The position numbers and the translations under genes were made by a program. 64,000 bases of DNA from Burkholderia sp. HI2500 (GTDB lineage: Bacteria; Pseudomonadota; Gammaproteobacteria; Burkholderiales; Burkholderiaceae). How positions within the stretch are numbered: the stretch's first letter is position 1; every line of letters begins with the position of its first letter. The notes beneath the pieces are model-generated. The model made no database searches, had not been told where the DNA came from, and saw only the letters and a program-made list of their open reading frames with translations. The stretch is taken from NCBI RefSeq assembly GCF_002223055.1, contig NZ_NKFL01000007.1, forward strand, positions 868,001 to 932,000. The letters are read 5' to 3'. Shown here in pieces: positions 17,160-25,908 of this stretch.

Positions 17160-17690
17160 TCAACCGTGCGTATGCCGCAACTCGCCGTCGATCGTCTGCG
17201 GCAGTCTCAGCAGGTTGAAGATCGGGCAGATGGCCTCGACCGCCTGATGCAGTGCCCGAATCGTCTCCGGCGGTTCGGGCGAGACGATATCGAGCGTATA
17301 GCGAAGGTTGTGCGGGAACACCGGCACATGCTCGAACCCCGGTTGCTGCGCGAGCGGATGCTGGTCGCCGGTCACCTCGACCTCGATCGAGTCGATCTTC
17401 AGGCCGCGCTCCGCTGCCTGGATCAGCGTGATGTGCGTCAGGCAACTGCCGAGCACGCCGAGCTGCAGCTCCGGCGACGCCGGCCCGAGGTTATAGCCCG
17501 CGAAATCGGGCGGGCTGTCGCTGATCACCTGGAAGTCGCGAATGCGGATCTCCCGCACGCCGCTGCGGCCCAGCGCGCGCACGGTCGCTTTCAGCGGGGT
17601 CGCCTTGAGTTCGGGATTGCTGCGGGCGGCTTCCTTTTTCGCGAGCCACGCGTCGCGCTTTTGTTCGAGATAGTCGTTCAGTGTCGTCAT
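17160..17690 (-). CDS. OsmC family protein
   Basis: 176 aa. OsmC/Ohr fold with the two redox cysteines in the expected places: GSCLTHI after LGPASPELQLGVL, and EAICPIFNLL near the C-terminus. The family includes organic hydroperoxide reductases and proteins of unknown role in sulfur metabolism; this long variant with an N-terminal helix (MTTLNDYLEQKRDAWLAKKEAA) belongs to the less studied OsmC-like group often found with sulfur genes. Start chosen at 17690 because the 12-residue extension has no homology. It is convergent with the SsuABC-like operon. Confidence 0.85.
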   Translation of the reverse strand: MTTLNDYLEQKRDAWLAKKEAARSNPELKATPLKATVRALGRSGVREIRIRDFQVISDSPPDFAGYNLGPASPELQLGVLGSCLTHITLIQAAERGLKIDSIEVEVTGDQHPLAQQPGFEHVPVFPHNLRYTLDIVSPEPPETIRALHQAVEAICPIFNLLRLPQTIDGELRHTHG

Positions 17691-17726
17691 GTCGGGTCGA
17701 TACGGTCGCAATGACCGGCCGCGCAT

Positions 17727-18172
17727 ACGGCGGTCAATCGAAGGGGATCTTCATGCTATTCCCTTCGCTGACCGCCACGAAACGATCATTCCAGCAAAGC
17801 AATTCGCAGGATGTGATGTCGCATTGCGACACGCGCGCTCGGGAATTTCCGGCTGTCGTTCATCTCCTCGAGTTATCCACAATTTCCGTGCATAACCCTG
17901 TGGAGAACGTTGGAGAAATTGCCCGTCCGCCTTGACCGGCAAGGATCACGGCTACGCCGTGCTGCCTCGGGGCCCCTGAACGCAGACCGCGTCGCATCGC
18001 GCTCGGCGATCGGCGATCGGCCGATCGTCGTGCTTCACCGCGCCAGTGCATGGATCGCGTCGACGTCGGCAGTCAGGAAGTCCGCACCAGAAATGTGCCG
18101 CTTCGACGCCGGTGCACCGCGTTGGCGGCAAGCCGGCCCGTCGATCCCGCTCCGGTCGCCCGTATCGGTGCA
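17727..18172. other. Intergenic region with one DnaA-box-like sequence
   Basis: 446 bp between the OsmC gene start and the chemotaxis receptor end. An 84-residue + frame across 17681-17935 has no recognisable family. A perfect TTATCCACA occurs at 17873-17881, and the near-inverted copy TGTGGAGAA follows at 17899-17907. A 14-bp palindrome CGATCGGCCGATCG lies at 18014-18027. No rep, par or dnaA genes are nearby. Confidence 0.5.
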
Positions 18173-19738
18173 TCAGGCGAGCGCCTCGTCACGCAGACGG
18201 AACTGCGCAACCGCCGCACTCAGCCGCGCGCCCTGTTCATCGAGCGACAGCGCCGCGGCCGCGGCCTCCTCGACCAGCGCGGCGTTGCGCTGCATCGTCT
18301 GCTCCATCTGGATGACCGCGGCGTTCACCTGCTCGATGCCCGACGCCTGCTCCTCGAACGCCTGGCCGGTTTCGTTCATGATCGTATTGACGCGCTCGAC
18401 CGCCGCGACGAGCTCGGCCATCGCCGAACCGGCCAGTGCGACGAGCCCGCTGCCGTCTTCGACACGCTGCGCGGAATGGCCAATCAGTTCGCGGATCTCC
18501 TTCGCCGCCGACGCGCAACGCTGCGCGAGCCCGCGCACTTCCGTCGCGACGACCGCGAAGCCGCGCCCCTGCTCGCCGGCGCGTGCGGCTTCGACGGCAG
18601 CATTCAACGCGAGGATGTTGGTCTGGAATGCGATGCTTTCGATCACGCCGACGATCCCGGAGATCCGCGTGGAACTGAGCGAAATCGCCGACATTGTCTC
18701 CACCACGCGCTGCATCGCCTCGCCGCCGCGCGACGCGATGCCGGCCGCGCCTTCGACATAGGTGCGCGCATCGCGCGCGTTGTCCGCGTTCTGGCGCACG
18801 GCCGCCGTCAGTTGCTCGACGCTCGCCGCCGCCTGTTGCAGCGAGACGGCCTGCTGCTCGGTGCGCGCCGACAGGTCGACGTTGCCGCTCGCGATCGTCC
18901 GGACGTCGCCGACGATCGTCTCCGTGCTCGTGCGCACCTGGTTCACGGTGTCGACGAGGCCGTCCTGCATCCGCTTCAGTGCATGCAGCAGATAGGCCAT
19001 CTCGTTCTCGCCGGGCACCACGACCGTTCCGGTCAGGTCGCCTGTCGAGATCTTCTCGAACTGGCCGACCGCGAGCTTGATCGGCTCGATGATCGCCTTC
19101 GCGAGCACGCGCTGCGCAAGGAAGCCGACGACGAGTGCGAAGGCCGCGACCGCCGCCATCCCCCACACGATCCGGTGGAACTGCACGCCGGCCGCCTCGT
19201 AGCGCGCCCTTTCGCGCGCGACCTGGAACGCCTCGAGCGCATCGATCGCCTCCTGGTAGGCGGCGAACAGCTCGGGCGGCGCGGTACGCTGCGTGTCGAG
19301 GAAGCCGAAGCCGTCGTCGCCGTCGAGTTGCGAGAGCGCCTTCAGGAACACGCGGTCGAGCAACGCCCGACGGCGATTCTGCAGCGTGTCGAACAGCGCC
19401 TGCTCGTCGGCGTTGCGCGCGTGCAGCCCCGCATAGGCATCCAGTTCGTCGTTGCTCTGCTTGAGGAGCGTGCGGAGTTTCGCGATCTCTTCCTTGGCCG
19501 AGTGGCCGGCGCTGATGATCTGCGCGACGTCGCTCATGCGTTCGCGCAGCACGAGCATCCGCTCGGAGCTGGTCTTCAGGTGCAGCAGCGACGCGGTGTC
19601 GTCGCGGTACATCGCCTCGAGCGAACCGTTGCCCATATAGAGGGCCGCGATGCTCGCGCCGACCACCAGCACGAGCAGCACGGTATAGCCGGCGATGGTC
19701 GCGACGAGGCCACCACGGATAGTGAGTTGTTTTCGCAT
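18173..19738 (-). CDS. Methyl-accepting chemotaxis protein
   Basis: 521 aa. TM1 at about 12-34 ([23 protein letters not shown]), a periplasmic four-helix Tar-type sensor (about 35-190), TM2 at about 190-210, a HAMP domain (about 212-265), then the signalling hairpin with the highly conserved tip ([38 protein letters not shown]...). Methylation-helix glutamines and glutamates flank the tip. It lacks a C-terminal NWETF-type pentapeptide, so CheR/CheB tethering through the tail is not expected. It stands alone, away from che genes. Ligand unknown. Confidence 0.93.
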   Translation of the reverse strand: MRKQLTIRGGLVATIAGYTVLLVLVVGASIAALYMGNGSLEAMYRDDTASLLHLKTSSERMLVLRERMSDVAQIISAGHSAKEEIAKLRTLLKQSNDELDAYAGLHARNADEQALFDTLQNRRRALLDRVFLKALSQLDGDDGFGFLDTQRTAPPELFAAYQEAIDALEAFQVARERARYEAAGVQFHRIVWGMAAVAAFALVVGFLAQRVLAKAIIEPIKLAVGQFEKISTGDLTGTVVVPGENEMAYLLHALKRMQDGLVDTVNQVRTSTETIVGDVRTIASGNVDLSARTEQQAVSLQQAAASVEQLTAAVRQNADNARDARTYVEGAAGIASRGGEAMQRVVETMSAISLSSTRISGIVGVIESIAFQTNILALNAAVEAARAGEQGRGFAVVATEVRGLAQRCASAAKEIRELIGHSAQRVEDGSGLVALAGSAMAELVAAVERVNTIMNETGQAFEEQASGIEQVNAAVIQMEQTMQRNAALVEEAAAAALSLDEQGARLSAAVAQFRLRDEALA

Positions 19739-20011
19739 GACGTTCCCTTGCGCGGGCCGGGCGCGGCCAGCGGCGGATGTGGATTCCGGATCACGAAAGA
19801 CGCGCGCCGTGTCGCAACACGGGGCGCATGGGCTGCGAACGGGTTAACGGCGGCGGGAACGGGGAGGTTTTACCGATACGCGACGTGAATCTTGACGATT
19901 GCGACAGGGGCAGCGGCGAAGCGGTACGTGACGAGTGCGCGAAGCCGTGCCGACGATCATCTGGGAGTGAAGAAAGGCATCCTGATCACTTCGACGCACT
20001 CCGACGGGTAT

Positions 20012-20422
20012 CTAGCCGCCGTTCGTCAGCCTCGAACGAATCTCGTCAACCGACAGGTCGCGCTGATGCGTTGCGATCTGCCATCGATTCCCCCACGGAT
20101 CCTGCACCATCGCCCGCCTGTCGCCGTATGGCATGTCGGCGGGGGCTTCGAGCGTAGTCGCACCCGCTGCAAGCGCCCGCCGGTAGGTCAGGTCGGCATC
20201 CTCGACATACACGTACAGGAATGCCGGCATCGGCTCACGCAGGCCATCTTCCCCGCTGATCATCACGACGGAATCACCGATCCTGATTTCCGCGGGCAGC
20301 CCCGGGCGGTACTCGCCCTGTGCGTGAAATACCGTTCGGATGAATTCGATCAGGTTTTCAGGATCAGGCACGACGATCCGGGGCGTGACGGTATGCCATC
20401 CATCGGGCTGGAACCTGGCCAT
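20012..20422 (-). CDS. VOC family (glyoxalase/PhnB-like) protein
   Basis: 136 aa, one VOC unit of two beta-alpha-beta-beta-beta repeats. The N-terminus (TVTPRIVVPDPENLIEFIRTVFHAQG) and the C-terminal AMVQDPWGNRWQIATH match the PhnB/YdcH-like branch. No fixed substrate can be assigned; relatives include glyoxalases, dioxygenases and resistance proteins. It lies alone on the minus strand between the chemotaxis receptor and the SUMF-domain gene. Confidence 0.85.
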   Translation of the reverse strand: MARFQPDGWHTVTPRIVVPDPENLIEFIRTVFHAQGEYRPGLPAEIRIGDSVVMISGEDGLREPMPAFLYVYVEDADLTYRRALAAGATTLEAPADMPYGDRRAMVQDPWGNRWQIATHQRDLSVDEIRSRLTNGG

Positions 20423-20510
20423 GTCGGGCAGCCTCCGAAGAAATTTCCGGGAGTATTGTGCGCCGGGCTCCTGCTGTCAGCAAAGGGGCGGCGCAACGCG
20501 GCCAACGCCG

Positions 20511-21248
20511 TCAATCTCCGGGCGATCCACGCACCGCGGTCACGAGTCGCCCGTCCCCCGCATCAAGCGACCGCGCAACGCGAAACCCCAGATCGTCGAT
20601 TGCAAAGGTCGGATGACTGCGACGGCGATTCGTCGCCAGGCAGCCCCGTTCGACATCGGCCCAGCCCCCGCCGCGAAACACGCGATACGAACCGTAGACC
20701 GCCGGGTCGTACTGATCCGCGCACCACTCCCACACGTTGCCCAGCATGTCGTGCAGCCCCCAGCCATTGGGCTGTTTCCGGCCGACGTCGTGCGTGCGGC
20801 CGCCGGAATTGTCCCGGTACCACGCGATGGCATCGAGTTCGCCATACCGCGAGCCCTGTGTTCCCGCGCGGCACGCGTACTCCCACTCCGCTTCGGTGGG
20901 CAGCCGGTAGCCGCTGCTGCCGGGAATCGGGGAGGCGCTCGTGCCGTCTTCGTCGATTTCGTAACCGCAAGACAGACCGTCGGCCGTCGACAGCCGGTTG
21001 CAGAACCGGACGGCATCGAGCCACGATACGTTTTCCACCGGGCAGTGCGCTCCGCCATGCGACGACGGCGACAGGCCCGTTACCGCCGCATATTGCGCCT
21101 GCGTCACCGGATAGCGGCCAATCGCAAAGCGTCGCAATTCGACGCACCAGGTGCGGCCGATCCGGTCGTCCCTCAATGCGATGGTCCCGGCGGGAACCTG
21201 CACCATCGGCAGATCGAGTGTTTCAGACGGATATTCGATGTTCTCCAT
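20511..21248 (-). CDS. SUMF1/FGE-sulfatase-domain protein lacking the full FGE cysteine pair
   Basis: 245 aa. The SUMF1/EgtB/PvdO core is clear: FAIGRYPVTQAQYAAVTG, CPVENVSWLDAVRFCNRLS, YRLPTEAEWEYACRAGT, NGWGLHDMLGNVWEWCADQY and a C-terminal FRGGGWADVERGCLATNRRR...GFRVAR. True formylglycine-generating enzymes have two copper-binding Cys in GGS-[x]-C-x(4)-C; here only the second position (GC) is Cys, so sulfatase activation is doubtful. A non-catalytic or different oxidoreductase role is more likely. The kinase gene 12 bp upstream on the same strand is a probable operon partner. Confidence 0.8.
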   Translation of the reverse strand: MENIEYPSETLDLPMVQVPAGTIALRDDRIGRTWCVELRRFAIGRYPVTQAQYAAVTGLSPSSHGGAHCPVENVSWLDAVRFCNRLSTADGLSCGYEIDEDGTSASPIPGSSGYRLPTEAEWEYACRAGTQGSRYGELDAIAWYRDNSGGRTHDVGRKQPNGWGLHDMLGNVWEWCADQYDPAVYGSYRVFRGGGWADVERGCLATNRRRSHPTFAIDDLGFRVARSLDAGDGRLVTAVRGSPGD

Positions 21249-21260
21249 GCTGTCGCACCG

Positions 21261-21806
21261 TTACGAAGAGAGCCTGACGGAACCGGCTTCGTCATAAGCG
21301 ACGATGTTCAGCCCTTCCGTCGCAGCCGGCGCGACGAAGTGCCGCGTGATCCGTTCGAACTCGGCATCCGACGCCTGGAACGGATGGTCGCCTCGCGCAT
21401 TGCGTGCGTGCAGCCGCGCCTTGCAAACGCCATCGCTGACGTCCAGGTAATGCAGTCGATGGCCACGGCCGGCGGCCCGAGAAACGGCGAGCCCCCATGC
21501 ACGCGCGGCGACGGTGTTGAACGGCACATCGAGCACCACCGACACACCGGCCTGCAGTACCGCGCGAGCCTGATCGGCCATCACGTGGCCGACGCGCTTC
21601 GCGCACCGGACATAGTCGTCGATCGACAGGATCTCGCCCGGATAGAGCTGCGCGAGCCACGCGTCCTCGCTGATCGAAACGACCGGCCCGGCGCTCGCGA
21701 GTCGCGCGACGAGCGTCGATTTTCCGGACGCGATCTTGCCGCATACCATGTGGAGCAACACGGCATCGTCCGATGCCGTCGCATGAAATGATTTCGCTGT
21801 CTGCAT
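21261..21806 (-). CDS. Small P-loop ATP-binding protein (AAA_33/zeta-toxin-like kinase)
   Basis: 181 aa. Walker A is GKIASGKST (about residues 22-30). A mid-protein VVLDVPFNT could hold the Walker B acid, and a lid-like Arg-rich segment (KARLHARNARGDHPF) follows. The layout matches the AAA_33 group of small kinases (polynucleotide-kinase, chloramphenicol-phosphotransferase and zeta-toxin-like). The start at 21806 (MQTAKSF) has GGGAGAG upstream; the longer frame to 21875 would run through a terminator hairpin and is rejected. No antitoxin-like partner adjoins it, so a metabolic kinase is as likely as a toxin. Confidence 0.75.
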   Translation of the reverse strand: MQTAKSFHATASDDAVLLHMVCGKIASGKSTLVARLASAGPVVSISEDAWLAQLYPGEILSIDDYVRCAKRVGHVMADQARAVLQAGVSVVLDVPFNTVAARAWGLAVSRAAGRGHRLHYLDVSDGVCKARLHARNARGDHPFQASDAEFERITRHFVAPAATEGLNIVAYDEAGSVRLSS

Positions 21807-21838
21807 TTCCAGGCTCTCCCTCGAACGCCCAGAAAGCG

Positions 21839-21863
21839 AAAACCCGCCTTCCGGGCGGGTTTT
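21839..21863. terminator. Strong rho-independent hairpin
   Basis: AAAACCCGCC (21839-21848), loop TTCCG, GGCGGGTTTT (21854-21863): a perfect 10-bp stem with A and T tracts on both sides, so it could work in either direction. It lies upstream of the kinase gene (start 21806), insulating the SUMF/kinase pair from the 600-bp spacer before the biosynthetic cluster. Confidence 0.7.
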
Positions 21864-22488
21864 GACGATATCCATTCAGTCGATCGCTATCCCGCCGGCA
21901 ACATTGCGGCGCAAATGATCGAACGGGTTTGCGAATGGGTCATGCGCATCAGAATAACCAACTGCGCGATCGCGAGCAAGCGGGCTGGAAGCGGCGCACG
22001 TCAATCCGCGCGCGTGAAACCGGTACACCAGCCGGAAATGAATATCGAAATATCGACGCTCCGTGGTGTCTGCGCACCGCCATCCATTCAGATTGGGATG
22101 GATTCGACATGGCCGAAGACGCGCGTCCCCTCTTCCTACGACATACATCCGCGCGGCCGCATGTTTAACTCATGCCCAACCGGATCGGGCGCACTCCGAA
22201 TCCGGGCGGCGCGCGCACCTTGAAGGTTCATGAAGCCCGTCAATGCTTCGATGAATTCCGATGTGCTTGACGCACTGCTTGTACACAGCGACGACGAACC
22301 GGCTATCGACGTGTGAACCAACACGCGCGTCGCTGCCGCACCCGTTGCGCTCCAAGTGAGGCTTGCCTACGCATCGCCATGCCAACAACGACTGGAACCT
22401 GAATGGTGACAAACGCCGAATCCGTGAATTTCCACAGCGCGATCGCCTGTGCCCCGGTAGCAAGCGAGCCACTCGAGTACCCGCCCGC
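21864..22488. other. Spacer between housekeeping genes and the lipopeptide cluster
   Basis: About 625 bp with no supported gene. Overlapping short frames on both strands (for example the minus frame 21876-22148 and a 28-codon + frame in the 22231-22317 region) look like decayed or random coding and match nothing I know. Base composition is visibly lower in GC than the flanks. The strong terminator at 21839-21863 follows the left side. This is the left boundary of the biosynthetic cluster. Confidence 0.5.
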
Positions 22489-23208
22489 ATGCGTCTGATC
22501 TGTTTTCCGTATGCGGGCGGCTCGGCCGCCGTCTACCGCGCGCTGCAAACCTTGTTGCCCGGCATCGAAGTGCGCGGTCATGAACTTGCCGGCCGAGGCG
22601 GCCGCCTGTCCGAGCCTGCCATCCGAGACATGTCGACGCTGGTCGACACGTTGCTGCGCGACCTGGACAACTGCTTCGATCGTCCCTTCGCGCTGCTCGG
22701 ACACAGCATGGGCGCGGCGATTGCGGCCGAACTGGCCCTGCGACTTCCCGCCCACGCACGACCGAACCTGCGGCATCTGTTCGTGAGCGCGCGTGCCGCA
22801 CCGGGCCAGGAGCGCCACGATCGGCGCATGCAGGCGCTGGATGATCGCGCCTTCATCGATGCGCTGCGCGAGATGGGCGGCACACCGAAAGCGGTGCTGG
22901 ACAACGGCGAACTGATGGCGCTGCTGATGCCGGCGCTGCGTGCGGATTTCACGCTGATCGAAAACCACCGGCCCGTGCCCGGGCCCAGGCTGGCGGTGGA
23001 TATCACCGCATTCGCGGGCCGGGGGGACAACGAGGTCCCCGTCGATGCCGTTGCGGGCTGGGGCGCCGCGACGACCGGGCGCTTCGATTTTCACGTCATC
23101 GATGGAGATCATTTCTTTCTGAGAAACGAAATGCGGACGATGGCCGGCGTCATCGCGGCGCGCATGCGGCGCGCGGAACACGCCGCGTCGAGCGCACTGC
23201 AGGCATGA
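22489..23208 (+). CDS. Type II (stand-alone) thioesterase of the lipopeptide cluster, OcfN-like
   Basis: 239 aa from the ATG at 22489. Alpha/beta-hydrolase thioesterase motifs are intact: RLICFPYAGGSAAVYR (residues 2-17), nucleophile elbow GHSMGA (Ser near residue 72), and the catalytic His in GDHFFL. This is the family that edits PKS/NRPS carrier proteins; in the occidiofungin system a stand-alone thioesterase (OcfN) has been reported to act in cyclisation with the terminal TE, which would be outside this window. The chosen start lacks the 15-20 residues that usually precede the first strand, and the sequence just before 22489 is open in other frames, so the true N-terminus is uncertain. First gene of the + strand cluster. 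Confidence 0.85.
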   Translation: MRLICFPYAGGSAAVYRALQTLLPGIEVRGHELAGRGGRLSEPAIRDMSTLVDTLLRDLDNCFDRPFALLGHSMGAAIAAELALRLPAHARPNLRHLFVSARAAPGQERHDRRMQALDDRAFIDALREMGGTPKAVLDNGELMALLMPALRADFTLIENHRPVPGPRLAVDITAFAGRGDNEVPVDAVAGWGAATTGRFDFHVIDGDHFFLRNEMRTMAGVIAARMRRAEHAASSALQA

Positions 23209-23363
23209 CGGGCCGATCCTCGCGATCGGCGTGCCGGCCGGTGCCGTGATCGTCGAATGAAAACGCCCGCGCGCCTGATCCGCTCCCCTGCCGGAGCCGC
23301 GGGCCGGTCAAGCAAGTCGGGAGGCCGCGTCGCTTCCCTGCACGCGATACTTGGAGTGCCATT

Positions 23364-24314
23364 GTGCAACGTAATCGAAAGCGAATCCTCGTAACAGGTG
23401 GCGCGGGTTTCCTCGGTTCGCATCTTTGCGAGCGCCTGGTCGAACTCGGTCACGACGTCTTGTGCGTCGACAACTATTTCACCGGCACGAAGCAGAACGT
23501 CGCGGCGCTGCTCGGCAACCCGAGCTTCGAGGCGCTGCGTCACGACGTCACCTTTCCGTTGTACGTGGAGGTGGACGAGATCTACAACCTCGCCTGCCCG
23601 GCTTCGCCGATCCACTATCAATTCGATCCCGTGCAGACCACCAAGACCAGCGTGATGGGCGCGATCAACATGCTGGGGCTCGCCAAGCGCACGCATGCGC
23701 GCGTTCTGCAAACCTCGACGAGCGAGGTGTACGGCGACCCTGACGTGCACCCGCAACCGGAAAGTTACCGCGGCAACGTCAACCCGCTCGGGCCGCGCGC
23801 CTGCTACGACGAAGGCAAACGTTGCGCGGAGACGCTGTTCTTCGACTATCACCGCCAGCAGAACGTACGCATCAAGGTGGTACGCATCTTCAACACGTAC
23901 GGGCCGCGCATGCATCCCAACGACGGCCGCGTGGTGTCCAACTTCATCGTGCAGGCGCTGCGCGGCGAGGACATCACGCTGTATGGCGACGGCAGCCAGA
24001 CCCGGGCCTTCTGCTATGTCGACGACATGGTCGACGGTTTGATCCGGATGATGGCCACGCCCGCGGAGCTCACCGGCCCGATCAACCTCGGCAATCCGCA
24101 CGAGATCGCGGTCAGCGAACTGGCGCAGATCATCTTGCGCCTGACCGGCTCGAAGTCGCGGCTCGTATTCCGTCCGCTGCCAAAGGATGATCCGACCCAA
24201 CGTTGCCCCGACATCAGCCTCGCACGCGCCCACCTCGACTGGGAGCCGACGATCGGGCTCGAAACGGGGCTGCGGCGGACCATCGATTATTTCTGTTCGA
24301 CGCTCGCTGCCTGA
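23364..24314 (+). CDS. UDP-glucuronate decarboxylase (UDP-xylose synthase)
   Basis: 316 aa, extended short-chain dehydrogenase. NAD site [14 protein letters not shown] (residues 12-25), then the UXS-type series [46 protein letters not shown], the catalytic Y-x-x-x-K as YDEGK, and [22 protein letters not shown]. The CPASP element and YDEGKR separate UXS from dehydratases and epimerases. It decarboxylates UDP-glucuronate to UDP-xylose. The GTG start at 23364 has GGAG 7 nt upstream. In this cluster it should supply UDP-xylose for a glycosyltransferase that lies outside the window, matching the xylose carried by occidiofungin-type lipopeptides. Often misannotated simply as NAD-dependent epimerase. 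Confidence 0.92.
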   Translation: MQRNRKRILVTGGAGFLGSHLCERLVELGHDVLCVDNYFTGTKQNVAALLGNPSFEALRHDVTFPLYVEVDEIYNLACPASPIHYQFDPVQTTKTSVMGAINMLGLAKRTHARVLQTSTSEVYGDPDVHPQPESYRGNVNPLGPRACYDEGKRCAETLFFDYHRQQNVRIKVVRIFNTYGPRMHPNDGRVVSNFIVQALRGEDITLYGDGSQTRAFCYVDDMVDGLIRMMATPAELTGPINLGNPHEIAVSELAQIILRLTGSKSRLVFRPLPKDDPTQRCPDISLARAHLDWEPTIGLETGLRRTIDYFCSTLAA

Positions 24315-24521
24315 CGTCGCGCCTGGAAACCCCGCTTCGATGATCAAAAGGCAATGGCATGACGGGGTGACGTCGCCTGGCTGATGTCCCATTTTTACGT
24401 GACAGACGTGATGCGGAGACCATGCTCCAATCCGGTCGTACCGTTAACACCATTGGCCGGGATGAAGCGATTCTCGTGCGCCAGTGTCCATCAATCCGCC
24501 TCGCAAGCCGGATCTTCGCGC

Positions 24522-25832
24522 ATGGAAAAAATCGAGTATCTTAAGCAGGTCGAATCGAACGCGCGAACCTACGCAACCTCTTTCCCGCGGCTGTTTACCC
24601 ATGCCAAGGGCATACGCGTACGCGACGCCGACGGGCAGGAATACATCGACTGCCTGTCGAATGCGGGCACGCTCGCGCTCGGACACAATCACCCGGAAGT
24701 CAATGAAGCCGTGATGCGGTTTCTGTCGTCCGATCAGATGCAACAGGCACTCGACCTGGCGACGCCGGCCAAGCACGCGTTCGTCGAGCAGCTTTTCTCG
24801 CTCCTGCCCGGGAAGATCGCCGAATCCGGCAAGATCCAGTTTTGTAGCCCGAGTGGGGCGGACGGCGTCGAAGCGGCGATCAAGCTGACCCGGCACTATA
24901 CGGGCCGCCCGGCGATCATGGCGTTCCACGGCGCCTACCACGGCATGACGGCCGGCGCACTCGCCGTGTCGGGAAACCTCACGCCGAAATCGGCCGGCGG
25001 CAACGGACGCGACGTTCATTTCCTGCCCTATCCCTATGCCTTTCGCTGCCCGTTCGGCACCGACGGCTCGGCGACCGATCAACTCAGCATCAACTACATC
25101 CGGACCGTCCTGTCCGATCCGGAGAGCGGGATCACCAAACCGGCGGCCATCATCGTCGAAGTCGTGCAAGGCGAAGGGGGTTGCATCCCCGCTCCCGACA
25201 CCTGGCTGATCGAGTTGCGTGAGCTGACGCTGCGGCATGAAATCCCGTTGATCGTCGATGAAGTGCAGACCGGACTCGGTCGAACCGGCGCGCTGTTCGC
25301 TGTCGAACATTCCGGCATCCGGCCGGACGTACTCGTGCTGTCGAAGGCATTCGGCGGCGGCTATCCATTATCGGTGGTGGTCTACGACGAGCGCCTGGAC
25401 ACCTGGCCGCCGGGCGCGCATGCCGGCACCTTTCGAGGCAACCAGATTGCGATGGTGGCCGGCTTGTCGACCATGCGCATCGTCGAACGGGAGAATCTGT
25501 CGGCGCACGCGGACCGGGTCGGCAAACTGCTGGTGGCCGGCCTCGAGGGGCTTGCCGAACGCTTTCCGTGCCTGGGCCAGATTCGCGGCCGCGGCCTGAT
25601 GATCGGCGCTGAAGTCGTCGTGCCCGGCACCCATGGTCGAACCGGCCCGCCCCACACGGAACGGGCAAAAGCCATCAAGCGGAACTGCCTGCAAAACGGG
25701 CTCATCGTCGAAACCGGCGGGCGCAACGGTGCGGTACTCCGGTTCCTGCCGCCGCTGATCGTTTCGGATGCGGATATCCACGAAATCCTCAATCGCTTCG
25801 AGCATGCCGTGGAAACGGCCTGCCGTGCCTAG
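24522..25832 (+). CDS. Diaminobutyrate--2-oxoglutarate aminotransferase (class III PLP)
   Basis: 436 aa. Class III aminotransferase: FPRLFTHAKGIRVRDADGQEYIDCLSNAGTLALGHNHPEV, FCSPSGADGVEAAIKL (phosphate-binding turn), the acid IVDEVQTGLGRTG and the PLP lysine in LSKAFGGGYPLS. The CLSNAGTLALGHNHP and GADGVEAA wording is that of L-2,4-diaminobutyrate:2-oxoglutarate aminotransferases, which make Dab from aspartate semialdehyde. The NRPS at 53788 has an adenylation domain with a Dab-type code, so this gene feeds the assembly line. I chose 24522 (MEKIEYLKQ) by family length; in-frame ATGs at 24384 and 24462 are alternatives. Confidence 0.9.
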   Translation: MEKIEYLKQVESNARTYATSFPRLFTHAKGIRVRDADGQEYIDCLSNAGTLALGHNHPEVNEAVMRFLSSDQMQQALDLATPAKHAFVEQLFSLLPGKIAESGKIQFCSPSGADGVEAAIKLTRHYTGRPAIMAFHGAYHGMTAGALAVSGNLTPKSAGGNGRDVHFLPYPYAFRCPFGTDGSATDQLSINYIRTVLSDPESGITKPAAIIVEVVQGEGGCIPAPDTWLIELRELTLRHEIPLIVDEVQTGLGRTGALFAVEHSGIRPDVLVLSKAFGGGYPLSVVVYDERLDTWPPGAHAGTFRGNQIAMVAGLSTMRIVERENLSAHADRVGKLLVAGLEGLAERFPCLGQIRGRGLMIGAEVVVPGTHGRTGPPHTERAKAIKRNCLQNGLIVETGGRNGAVLRFLPPLIVSDADIHEILNRFEHAVETACRA

Positions 25833-25908
25833 CCGCACCGCGGCGCGACCACGCAGGCCGACCCGTTCGGTTGCGTCGTGATCCACGTACAGGAAAGGAC
25901 TATTGACG

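Noticed and set aside
17873..17907. Replication origin
   Set aside because: Only one perfect DnaA box and one degenerate copy; no AT-rich unwinding element and no rep, par or dnaA gene nearby.
17681..17935. Possible 84-residue protein on the + strand
   Set aside because: No ribosome site, no family resemblance, and it overlaps the OsmC start region and the DnaA-like box.
21876..22490. Short minus-strand frames between the terminator and the thioesterase, considered as a transposase or integrase remnant
   Set aside because: No recognisable motif, terminal repeats or target duplication could be seen.
23364..24314. UDP-glucose 4-epimerase or dTDP-glucose dehydratase
   Set aside because: The CPASP and YDEGK motifs are those of UDP-glucuronate decarboxylase.
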